From positions 186,001 through 250,000 of the forward strand of contig NZ_JAOPFU010000003.1 in NCBI RefSeq assembly GCF_025515275.1: 64,000 nucleotides of DNA. Direction: 5' to 3'. The notes beneath the pieces are model-generated. The model did no database searches. It saw only the letters and a program-made list of their open reading frames with translations, and was not told where the DNA came from. The number at the start of each line of letters is the position of its first letter. The stretch's first letter is position 1. The position numbers and the translations under genes are program-made. This DNA is from Catenovulum sp. 2E275. Lineage in GTDB: Bacteria > Pseudomonadota > Gammaproteobacteria > Enterobacterales > Alteromonadaceae. Shown here one piece after another: positions 54,892-62,471 of this stretch.

Positions 54892-55443
54892 GAAAAACCC
54901 TTTAATACACTTTATACAGATATAAACACAGACAAAAGGGGGGAGAAAATGGCGGACAAAAACAAGCCATATAGCTGGATTATTTTAGCCAACATTAAAC
55001 CGCCCACCGCAATTTAGTTGTATGATGTAATAGGCCGGTATCCGGGCTTTCAACGTGGTTTTATCCAAAATTTGCATCCTTCCCATTTGTAAAAAACAGT
55101 GGACCTTAAGCTATACCGCTTGCAAACTTTATCGTTGATGACCGTTGCGGGGGCAGCGCTGGACTTTAACCAGCTTCCCGTTTAACCAAAATAAGACTTT
55201 GGCACCTATAAACAATTGGCGCGAACTTTAATCAAAAAGCGCTATCAGGTCAAATTGAATATCAATTTCAAGTAAAACAATGTCGAGAAAAAGCCTACGC
55301 CTAAAGAATAAATATAATGTAAAAGTGAATATTTATTTAGTTTAATCTGTAAATTTGTCTCGTTAAATTCTGTTAACTTTGCTTTTGCTGGTGTATGATA
55401 TTGGCGTTTCTTTTTACCTTCATAATCTAGGAAGCTCAATACA
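54892..55443. other. Divergent control region of btuB and aminotransferase gene
   Basis: 552 bases. It holds riboswitch 2 (55028-55188), the leader between aptamer and btuB (54892-55027), in which GGCGG near the aptamer and CCGCC nearer the gene could form an expression-platform stem, and, between 55190 and 55443, the btuB promoter and the promoter of the aminotransferase gene. A CTAGGAAGC ribosome binding site lies before 55444. Confidence 0.5.
55028..55188 (-). promoter_or_regulatory. Cobalamin riboswitch 2, upstream of btuB
   Basis: On the - strand, in order: ATAGGTGCC (near 55188), CGGGAAGCTGG, AAAGTCCAGCGCTGCCCCCGCAACGGT, the long variable arm with CCACTG, ATGGGAAGG, then the B12-box GAAAGCCCGGATACCGGCCTA ending near 55030. 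This is a textbook AdoCbl riboswitch and lies about 140 bases before the btuB ATG. It should lower receptor expression when B12 is plentiful. Confidence 0.95.
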
Positions 55444-56640
55444 ATGTTTCAGCAATTAACTGCTTTACCTGCGGATCCTTTATTAGGGATTGCCGTAGCA
55501 TATCGTCAAGACACTAATCCAAAAAAAGTAGATTTAGGTGTTGGTGTTTATAAAACAGAAGAAGGCGCTACGCCAATTTTAACCAGCGTTAAAAAATCAC
55601 TTCAAATTTTATTAGATAGCGAAGATTCTAAGTCGTATATTCAGGCTCGTGGTAATCAGGCTTTCTTAGACGGTATGGAAAAGTTAGTGTTAGGTGCTGA
55701 TAATCCATTATTAAGCTCAAATCGTGTCGAGTCTGTTCAAGCACCGGGCGGTACGGGTTCGTTAAGATTAGGTTTTGAGTTAATTAAACGTGGTAACCCA
55801 AATGCAAAAGTTTGGGTAAGTGGTCCTACTTGGGCAAACCACTTAGCGTTAATTAAAGCATCCGGTTTAGAAAGCGCTGAATATCCTTATTATGATAAAG
55901 CGAATAACCAATTAAAAGCAGACGAAATGCTAGAAGCATTTGCCAAATTAGGCAAAGACGACGTAGTGCTTTTACACGGTTGTTGTCATAACCCAACAGG
56001 TGAAGATATTCCTGCTGATTTATGGCCAAAAATTGCTGATTTAGCTGTAGAAAAAGGCTTTACTCCATTTATTGATATTGCATACCAAGGTTTTGGGGTT
56101 GATCTTGAAACTGACGTGCAAGGCGTTCGTCATTTATTAAGCCGTGTACCAGAGGCATTAATTGCTACTTCATGTTCTAAAAACTTTGGTTTATATCGTG
56201 AGCGTACAGGTTTATTAACTACGATTAGCGAAACACCAGTATTAGCTGGTGCAGCTTTATCTCATGTATTAAATATTGCGCGTGAAATTTATTCAATGCC
56301 ACCTTCATACGGCGGTGCGACTGTTGGTATTTTATTAGCAGACGAAGCATTAACTACTGAATGGAAAACTGAGTTAGCCGATATGTGTGCTCGTATGCGT
56401 ACTTTACGTGCCTTATTAGTTGATAAGTTACATGCACGCGGTGTTGATCAAAGCTTTGACTTTATTAACCGTCAAAATGGTATGTTTACTTTCTTAGGTA
56501 TTACCCCAGAGCAAGTACAGGCTATTCGTGATGAATATGCAATTTATATGGCTGGCAGCAGCCGTATTAACATTGCTGGTATTTCAAATTCAAACGTGGA
56601 TTACATTGCTGACGCAGTTGCTGCTATTCTTAAAAAGTAA
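55444..56640 (+). CDS. aspC: Class I aspartate/aromatic aminotransferase
   Basis: PLP enzyme of the AspC/TyrB group, 398 aa (E. coli AspC 396 aa). VDLGVGVYKTEEGATP near the N-terminus, the CHNPTGEDI segment, the PLP-lysine Lys246 in SCSKNFGLYRER, and RINIAGI near the C-terminus with the substrate-binding arginine are all present. SKNFGLY fits AspC better than TyrB. A good AGGAA ribosome binding site precedes it. Its codon use looks more biased (for example many GGT, TTA and CGT codons), consistent with high expression. Confidence 0.94.
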   Translation: MFQQLTALPADPLLGIAVAYRQDTNPKKVDLGVGVYKTEEGATPILTSVKKSLQILLDSEDSKSYIQARGNQAFLDGMEKLVLGADNPLLSSNRVESVQAPGGTGSLRLGFELIKRGNPNAKVWVSGPTWANHLALIKASGLESAEYPYYDKANNQLKADEMLEAFAKLGKDDVVLLHGCCHNPTGEDIPADLWPKIADLAVEKGFTPFIDIAYQGFGVDLETDVQGVRHLLSRVPEALIATSCSKNFGLYRERTGLLTTISETPVLAGAALSHVLNIAREIYSMPPSYGGATVGILLADEALTTEWKTELADMCARMRTLRALLVDKLHARGVDQSFDFINRQNGMFTFLGITPEQVQAIRDEYAIYMAGSSRINIAGISNSNVDYIADAVAAILKK

Positions 56641-56679
56641 CAGTAAAAATCTGTCTAACAGTTAAATAGTTAGCAAATC

Positions 56680-56713
56680 AAAAGCCGGGATATTTCAATC
56701 CCGGCTTTTTTGT
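56680..56713 (+). terminator. Rho-independent terminator of the aminotransferase gene
   Basis: AAAGCCGGGA (56681-56690) pairs with TCCCGGCTTT (56699-56708) across an 8-base loop, followed by TTTTTTG; 40 bases after the stop. Confidence 0.9.
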
Positions 56714-56760
56714 TTTAGCATGTTTAAATATTCATGCACTTTCTTATTTCTAGCTTAACT

Positions 56761-57444
56761 ATGTTGAAAAATAATAAATTTCTTTTTTTATCCGTTGCTG
56801 CGGGCTGCTTATTATTAAATGCCTGTTCAACCCGACAAGCAGGCGAGCGTTTTACTGGCTCGACCGAACAGCGCCTTGTGACTTATAGTATTCAAAAAAT
56901 GGCGCAGGATGTGGCGAATCAACCATTGTCAGAATTGCAGGACCAAACTGTTATTTTTGAAAGCCATTTTGTGATCCATAATCAGGTGCAACATTACGCC
57001 GAAGAGCAGATTAAAACCGTGTTGCAGGACAAATTTAATGTAGCATTTTTATCACAGTATCAAAGTGATAATCAGCAAACACAAATTAGCTCAAACCTAA
57101 ATCAAAGCGATGAGGCTGAAACTAATCCTCAATCACAAACACAATTAAGCCCACCGATGAGCCAGCCTAAATATAAATTAAAACTGTTTTTTACCTCTTT
57201 AGGTACAGACAGAGATCAGGCCGGTTTTTCTTTTCCAATCATTAACTTAGCTGAACCAGAAAGAAGCACTTCGATTAGTATTTTAGCAATTGATATGTAC
57301 CACGGCATTGCAGAATGTACGTATTATTTAGAAGATTTAGCGACCAACCGAATTGTAAAAACCGGTAAAGTAAATGCCAGAGTTAAAACCGATAAATTTA
57401 CAACCCCTATTTTTGGGTTTCCAATCTCAGATATTGAAGACTAA
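56761..57444 (+). CDS. Hypothetical lipoprotein, about 227 aa
   Basis: Not recognised. The N-terminus MLKNNKFLFLSVAAGCLLLNAC is a lipoprotein signal (lipobox LNAC, Cys22). The start at 56761 gives the signal its usual length; an ATG at 56734 would add 9 residues. The mature part has a Gln/Asn/Ser-rich stretch (about residues 95-140) flanked by two folded parts; the C-terminal half has YKLKLFFTSLGTDRDQAGFSFPI. Probably an outer-membrane lipoprotein of unknown role. Confidence 0.65.
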   Translation: MLKNNKFLFLSVAAGCLLLNACSTRQAGERFTGSTEQRLVTYSIQKMAQDVANQPLSELQDQTVIFESHFVIHNQVQHYAEEQIKTVLQDKFNVAFLSQYQSDNQQTQISSNLNQSDEAETNPQSQTQLSPPMSQPKYKLKLFFTSLGTDRDQAGFSFPIINLAEPERSTSISILAIDMYHGIAECTYYLEDLATNRIVKTGKVNARVKTDKFTTPIFGFPISDIED

Positions 57445-57466
57445 ATGGCAAGTGTGTAACGGGTAG

Positions 57467-57498
57467 TCCGGTTTAGCCCCGTAGGGGCGTAAACCGGA
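57467..57498. repeat. GC-rich REP-like hairpin in an AT-rich gap
   Basis: TCCGGTTTA-GCCCC (57467-57480) pairs with GGGGC-(G)-TAAACCGGA (57484-57498), a near-perfect stem with a three-base loop and a one-base bulge. It lies between convergent genes but no T-run follows in either direction. The GTAGGGGCG core and flanking complementary arms resemble extragenic palindromic (REP-type) repeats; I see only one copy in this window. Confidence 0.5.
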
Positions 57499-57535
57499 TA
57501 GTGTTATATAAAAAAGTAATTAGCAAAATACGGCA

Positions 57536-58492
57536 TCAAGACTCTGCCGTTTCTCCTTCGCTGCTATCAATAGTGTCATCCTGAGTGATTTTTTGATCAT
57601 TTTCAGCATCTCGTTTTAATTGATTTACATCAGCCAATTTAGTGCCGCCTTTGGCATTAAAATCCAAAGTAGTAATCGGGAAGGGGATAAGAATATCGTT
57701 TTCTTCTAGTGTCTTTTTGACCACACAAACGGCTTTGTGTCTGGCCACTAAAAAGTTAGTGCCCGGATACTCTATCCAAAACCAAACTTTTAAATTAACA
57801 CTGCTGGGACCAAAAGATTCGGCAAATACTATGGTGTCATCTTTATTAATCACAAAATCTAATGCATTAATTGCGTCAGTTAATAATTGTTCAGCTTGCT
57901 CCGGATCATCCGCATACGAAATACCAACTTGAACTTCTATTCTTCTGGTGGCGGTTAAAAAATAATTTTTAATTGTGTTTCTGAATAAAGTTTTATTCGG
58001 CACAATTAAAACCTGACCATAAAAATTTTCAACCAAGGTGTTTCGTAAATTAATCTCTTTAACTGTACCAAAAATGCTATCGCACTCAATAATATGACCC
58101 ACTTTAAACGGTTTTCTAATCCCCATAAAAATACCGGCAATCAGGTTTTCCGCCATATCTTGAAATGCAAAACCCAATGCCAAACCAACAATACCAGCAC
58201 CAGCTAATAACGAAGTAACCGTTCCTTTTAAGCCAATAATATCCAGCGCGATAAATGCGCCGAGCAGTAAATAAAATATTTTTATAAGAGCCAGCAATAA
58301 ATTGATAATTTCAACCGAGTCAAGCGAGCGGCGTAAAATTTGGCGAAAACCTTTAATAACCCATGTTGAGGTAATTAAAAACAATAACATGACGGTTAAA
58401 GATAAAACCAAGTTTGGCAGCAGTGAGCCAGCAGATTCCATCCAGCTAATCAGCGTTTTTTCAGCTTCTTCAATGAGTTTTTGGTAAGTCAT
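57536..58492 (-). CDS. Small-conductance mechanosensitive channel (MscS family)
   Basis: A 318-aa MscS-type channel, inner membrane. Three hydrophobic helices (about residues 23-45, 65-85, 90-120), then the pore-lining AGIVGLALGFAFQDMAENLIAGIF segment and the KPFKVGHIIECDSIFGTV beta-domain. The C-terminal tail beyond about residue 285 is charged (ENDQKITQDDTIDSSEGE). It protects against hypo-osmotic shock in the family. Not assigned to a particular paralog. Confidence 0.9.
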   Translation of the reverse strand: MTYQKLIEEAEKTLISWMESAGSLLPNLVLSLTVMLLFLITSTWVIKGFRQILRRSLDSVEIINLLLALIKIFYLLLGAFIALDIIGLKGTVTSLLAGAGIVGLALGFAFQDMAENLIAGIFMGIRKPFKVGHIIECDSIFGTVKEINLRNTLVENFYGQVLIVPNKTLFRNTIKNYFLTATRRIEVQVGISYADDPEQAEQLLTDAINALDFVINKDDTIVFAESFGPSSVNLKVWFWIEYPGTNFLVARHKAVCVVKKTLEENDILIPFPITTLDFNAKGGTKLADVNQLKRDAENDQKITQDDTIDSSEGETAES

Positions 58493-58636
58493 ATATCCAT
58501 TTTATCCAATTGTTATTTTTGCACTCAGGTTTAAATTTACATTAGCATAGAGCTCAATCAACATAAATAGCGTTAATTAGGTCTGTGATGGCTCTGACAC
58601 ACGCAATTCAAATTGATTTTGTTCTTTTGTCTTTTG

Positions 58637-59530
58637 CTAAAGCGTGGTTTTTTGCGCGAGTTCCTCAAATGCAGTTGCGGCTGGAGAAAGTGGGCGATCA
58701 AGGTGTTTTAATTGATAAAGAGGGCGATAAAAATGCTCGCTGGGCGATAATTCAATTTGTACAATTTCCCCTAAGGTTAAGCCGTCTTTAGCGACTACTT
58801 TTGGTAATATAGCCACGCCTAAACCAGAACGAACGGCCTGAATAATACTTTCACTACTCCCCATTTCAATAATGTGTTGTGGCAATAGGTTAAGCTGAGC
58901 CAAAATTTGCGTATTCCATTCACGAGTACCTGAGCCTTTTTCACGCATAATCCAGTTTGCTTGTTTAAGTTGCTCAAAGGATTGCTCTGCATGCTGGTTA
59001 AAGTTTATAGGGGCAACAATAATTAATTCATCGGTTTGCCACGGCTCTAATTTTAAACGCGGATCATTTACTTCCCCTTCAACAAACGCAATATCTAGCT
59101 CGCAGTCAATCAACCAGTTGGTCACTTGTTGAGTATTACCCACCTTTAAACAAATCTGAACGCTAGGGCTTATCTGGTTAAATTGCTTAATTAATTCGGC
59201 CAAACAATAAGCAGCCACCGTGGTGCTAGCACCTATGGTTAATTTACCGGTATTAACCGCACAAATCGCATCTATTTCTTCAAGAGCGGCTTTTTCTAAC
59301 GCAAAAATACCACGCGCATGCTCAAATAAACGCTGACCAAGTTGGGTTAAAATAATTTGGTTTCGGCTTTGGCCACGCTCAATTAAATTAAAGCTTAATA
59401 AATGTTCAAGCTCTTTAACTGCTTTAGAAACAGCAGGCTGGCTAATAAATAAAGTTTTGGCCGCCAGTGAAAAACTTTGTTTTTCAACCACGGTATAAAA
59501 AATTCGAAGTAAGTGTAGATTTAAAGTCAT
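58637..59530 (-). CDS. LysR-family regulator, YeiE/CysB-like, divergent from a YeiH-type transporter
   Basis: A 297-aa LysR regulator with an N-terminal helix-turn-helix (FSLAAKTLFISQPAVSKAVKELE, residues 17-39) and an effector domain (LTIGASTTVAAYCLAELI). It is divergent from a YeiH-type transporter gene across about 95 bases, the same layout as yeiE-yeiH in E. coli, where the regulator controls its neighbour. That role is inferred by context. Confidence 0.88.
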   Translation of the reverse strand: MTLNLHLLRIFYTVVEKQSFSLAAKTLFISQPAVSKAVKELEHLLSFNLIERGQSRNQIILTQLGQRLFEHARGIFALEKAALEEIDAICAVNTGKLTIGASTTVAAYCLAELIKQFNQISPSVQICLKVGNTQQVTNWLIDCELDIAFVEGEVNDPRLKLEPWQTDELIIVAPINFNQHAEQSFEQLKQANWIMREKGSGTREWNTQILAQLNLLPQHIIEMGSSESIIQAVRSGLGVAILPKVVAKDGLTLGEIVQIELSPSEHFYRPLYQLKHLDRPLSPAATAFEELAQKTTL

Positions 59531-59625
59531 AACTTAAAGTTATCCTACAATAAAATAAATGCATTTTTATTATAGAACTGAACTCACTAAACTAGCAATT
59601 ATTGACAGCAAATGTGAGCACTAAA

Positions 59626-60648
59626 ATGAAAGATAATGCAGATAAAATAACAAATTTAATTAAAGGCAGTGCATTATGTATTTTATCTGCGCTATTTTGC
59701 CTGATTTTAATCGAATATACAGTGTTAAAAACTTATTCTGTGAGCGTTTTGTCATTAGCTATTTTTTTGGGGTTTTGTTGTGGTAACTTATTTAAGTTTG
59801 GCCAAAAACACTTATCTAGCGGCATTGAATTTGTGAAAACTCGCTTTTTACGAGCTGGCATTATTTTGTATGGAGTTAAAGTTTCATTGATCTCATTAAC
59901 TCAAGTCGGATTAAGCGGGGTAGTTATTGCAGCTACTATGCTGCTAAGCACTTTTACACTGGCTTATATATTAGGTACCCGTTATTTTAAATTGGACCAA
60001 CAAACCACGATTTTAATTGGTGCAGGCAGTTCTATTTGTGGCGCGGCGGCCATTTTAGCGACTAATCCGGTTGTAAAAGCACAATCACATAAAGTCTCGG
60101 TTGCTGTTTCAACTGTTGTCGTATTTGGAAGTTTAGCAATGCTGCTATATCCGGCCTTATATCCTTATTTAAATCTGGATGAATACCAATATGGCATTTT
60201 TGTAGGTGCTACAATTCATGAAGTTGCACAAGTCGTTGCGACCGGAGATTTAGCTGGCGCGCAGGTAAGTGATATAGCAGTTATCGAAAAAATGATAAGA
60301 GTCATTATGTTAGCACCATTTTTGGTGTTTATTAGTTACTTAAAACTAAAACAAACCGGCGAAGCGGTTGCTTTTAAAAACATTCAAATTCCTTGGTTTG
60401 CCGTAATGTTTATCTTGGTTATTGTATTAAATTCAAGCATGACCTTGCCGGATACGATAAAGCAAAATTTAATTTTATTGGATGATATTTTATTAACATC
60501 TGCTATGTTTGCTCTGGGTTTAACAACTCAAGTAAGCGCGATTAAACAAGCAGGGGTAAAACCCTTAATTTTAGCCGGATACTTATTTCTATTCTTATTA
60601 AGCGGCGGATATTTAATTAACTTAGCCTGTTTTTCGATTTTATTTTAA
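59626..60648 (+). CDS. YeiH/PSE-family putative transporter
   Basis: A 340-aa integral membrane protein with about ten hydrophobic helices. KTRFLRAGIILYGVKVSL, GAGSSICGAAAILATNPVVKA and FVGATIHEVAQVVA are signatures of the UPF0324/YeiH family, sometimes called putative sulfate exporters. The start at ATG 59626 is preferred; a TTG at 59602 would add eight residues. The substrate is not settled. Confidence 0.85.
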   Translation: MKDNADKITNLIKGSALCILSALFCLILIEYTVLKTYSVSVLSLAIFLGFCCGNLFKFGQKHLSSGIEFVKTRFLRAGIILYGVKVSLISLTQVGLSGVVIAATMLLSTFTLAYILGTRYFKLDQQTTILIGAGSSICGAAAILATNPVVKAQSHKVSVAVSTVVVFGSLAMLLYPALYPYLNLDEYQYGIFVGATIHEVAQVVATGDLAGAQVSDIAVIEKMIRVIMLAPFLVFISYLKLKQTGEAVAFKNIQIPWFAVMFILVIVLNSSMTLPDTIKQNLILLDDILLTSAMFALGLTTQVSAIKQAGVKPLILAGYLFLFLLSGGYLINLACFSILF

Positions 60649-60674
60649 TAAGGCTTTCGGAGGTTTATAAAAAT

Positions 60675-61328
60675 ATGAAAAAGCTGTCAATTCAAATTGT
60701 ATCCGATGTAATGTGCCCATGGTGCATTATTGGTTATAACAACTTAAAAGCAGCTATAGATGAACTGGCTGAATCTACAACAACACCGCTAGAAGTCGAA
60801 ATAAGCTGGCTACCTTTTGAGTTAAACCCGAATATGCCACTAGCAGGACAAGATTTAGAACAACATTTAATGGAAAAATATGGATTAACACCAGAACAGG
60901 GCGCTGCCAACCGAGACCGAATTGAACAAATGGGATTACAATCAGGTTTTAAATTTAACTTAAGTGGCAAGCGCATTATGGTAAATACTTTTGATTGCCA
61001 CAGGCTACTAAGCTGGGCCAAACAATTTGGCAAACAAACTGAATTAAAACTCGCTTTATTCAAAGCTCATTTCCAAGACGGACTCTATTTAAATCAAACT
61101 GAAACTCTGTTAGATATTACTCAGAATGTTGGTTTGAACCGGCAAGATGCACAGAAAATTCTGGAATCAGATCAGTTTTCAGACAGGGTAAAACAAGAAC
61201 AAAACCAGCTAAAACAAATGGGCATAAGCTCGGTTCCAACTTTTATCATCAACCAAAAATATGCTATTAGCGGCGGTCAGCCTAAACAAAGTTTTGTTCA
61301 AAGCTTAATGCAAATAGCAACGGAGTAA
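60675..61328 (+). CDS. DsbA-family oxidoreductase, FrnE-like
   Basis: A 217-aa cytoplasmic thioredoxin-fold protein without a signal peptide. The C-P-W-C redox motif is at residues 14-17 and the cis-proline loop at SSVPTFIIN near the C-terminus. GKRIMVNTFDCHRLLSWAK matches the FrnE/DsbA-like branch that includes polyketide isomerase-like proteins. It follows the YeiH gene by 26 bases with GGAGG 12-16 bases before the ATG, so cotranscription is likely. Confidence 0.87.
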   Translation: MKKLSIQIVSDVMCPWCIIGYNNLKAAIDELAESTTTPLEVEISWLPFELNPNMPLAGQDLEQHLMEKYGLTPEQGAANRDRIEQMGLQSGFKFNLSGKRIMVNTFDCHRLLSWAKQFGKQTELKLALFKAHFQDGLYLNQTETLLDITQNVGLNRQDAQKILESDQFSDRVKQEQNQLKQMGISSVPTFIINQKYAISGGQPKQSFVQSLMQIATE

Positions 61329-61652
61329 ATAAGCTAAAGTATACAAAGACTTCTAAAACTAAAATATGGGTAAATAAATTATCCGTATTTTAATTCAACC
61401 AACTGCAAACAATTAAATAAAAGATAAGTGCTAGATGATAGCTAATAGTTAAAATCAAAGCTTTATAAAAAGCAGAGGTTATTTGCTTTTATCACTTATA
61501 ATTAATCTCACCTTTAATTTAACATAATCAATATTATGGGCTTTTAATTTATACTTATTAATTGAAAACTATAGGATTAATTTTATATTAAATAATTCAT
61601 CGCTGATTATTATCAGTGTCAATTTGAGACTGATAATACACACAAAATAGGA
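61329..61652. other. AT-rich intergenic region with a small inverted repeat
   Basis: 324 bases without a supportable gene. The only structure I see is TTATCAGT (61610-61617) pairing with ACTGATAA (61629-61636), near the convergent stop of the DUF2845 gene; no T-run, so a terminator role is unproven. Confidence 0.35.
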
Positions 61653-61967
61653 TTATTTAATTCTGTTGCCTCTAATAATTTGTTCAACTTGATTATGTCG
61701 AATTATCAAATACTGCTGAAATTTATTTCTGGCTGGTAAATATAACCAAACTTTGGCTGATTTTTGGTTGGTCAGTTGATGAATTAAATTATCTGGTAAT
61801 GTTTTTAATTTGCTGTCAGGTGCACCACAAAGCTTTGTAACTTGGCTTGTGCTCATTCCGGTTTTTATATATTGGCCGGTTTTACATTTAAAGCTGTCAG
61901 CAAATGCTGTTGAATGGCTAAACCAAAGCGCAAATAAAAGGCAGGATTTTAGTCTAATCGCTCCCAT
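61653..61967 (-). CDS. DUF2845-like small exported protein
   Basis: A 104-aa protein with a signal peptide (residues 1-23, ending AFA) followed by DSFKCKTGQYIKTGMSTSQVTKLCGAPDS, the form of DUF2845 domains (Cys27 and Cys47 could pair). The rest is a small beta domain, WLYLPARNKFQQYLIIRHNQVEQI. Periplasmic, function unknown. AGGAGT precedes the ATG. Confidence 0.78.
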   Translation of the reverse strand: MGAIRLKSCLLFALWFSHSTAFADSFKCKTGQYIKTGMSTSQVTKLCGAPDSKLKTLPDNLIHQLTNQKSAKVWLYLPARNKFQQYLIIRHNQVEQIIRGNRIK

Positions 61968-62050
61968 AACATACTCCTATGTTCGGGCTGTTTATCAGCA
62001 ATAAGCTAAAACAGAAATGATTCAATATTGCTTTAGCTTGCTGATTTTAA

Positions 62051-62350
62051 TCAGATAAGTTCGATTATCTCGACACCGCATAAAAAGCCAGATGAACCTT
62101 CTGGATGGCAACGTAAAACTTTGCCTTTACCGGTTAATGATGGAATTTGTTCGCTGGCAGAATGCACAACAAAGCTAATATTTTGGCCAATATCTAAAGC
62201 TTGATCGATTTCTAGTGCCATGCCATTGGAGCTTAAATCACGACAGATTGCGTTAATTTCTTGTGGCGCTTCCAGAGTATCAATTAGTATTGAACAATCT
62301 GCATTTATCATCATTCTGTAGTACGAGCGTTGCTCATCACGTCCAATCAT
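62051..62350 (-). CDS. PilZ domain protein
   Basis: A 99-aa single-domain PilZ protein, a cyclic di-GMP receptor family. The N-terminal R-x-x-x-R type motif appears as RDEQR-SYYR (residues 4-12) and the second motif (D/N)-x-S-x-x-G as DLSSNG (about 38-43). The usual GRV/GxGxV strand is KGKGKVLRC-like. Both c-di-GMP contact motifs are intact, so binding is plausible. A c-di-GMP synthase and an HD-GYP hydrolase are encoded elsewhere in this window. Confidence 0.85.
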   Translation of the reverse strand: MIGRDEQRSYYRMMINADCSILIDTLEAPQEINAICRDLSSNGMALEIDQALDIGQNISFVVHSASEQIPSLTGKGKVLRCHPEGSSGFLCGVEIIELI

Positions 62351-62471
62351 CTACATATCTCCTGAGTTTGTAAGGCAAGCCGGAATAATGCCTTTACTAT
62401 TAGACATTGTTTGCATTATGTAAACCAAATCAGTTAAGTTCAACACTTTTTTAAACTTAATTTGGTTGTTT

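Noticed and set aside
55245-55439. 64-codon open frame on the - strand between riboswitch 2 and the aminotransferase
   Set aside because: Its start overlaps the aminotransferase ribosome binding site and it lacks one of its own; the region is a divergent promoter area.
59547-59574. AT-rich partial dyad around ATGCAT between the LysR and YeiH genes as operator
   Set aside because: Its location suits a LysR operator, but symmetry is weak and the AT background makes such dyads common.
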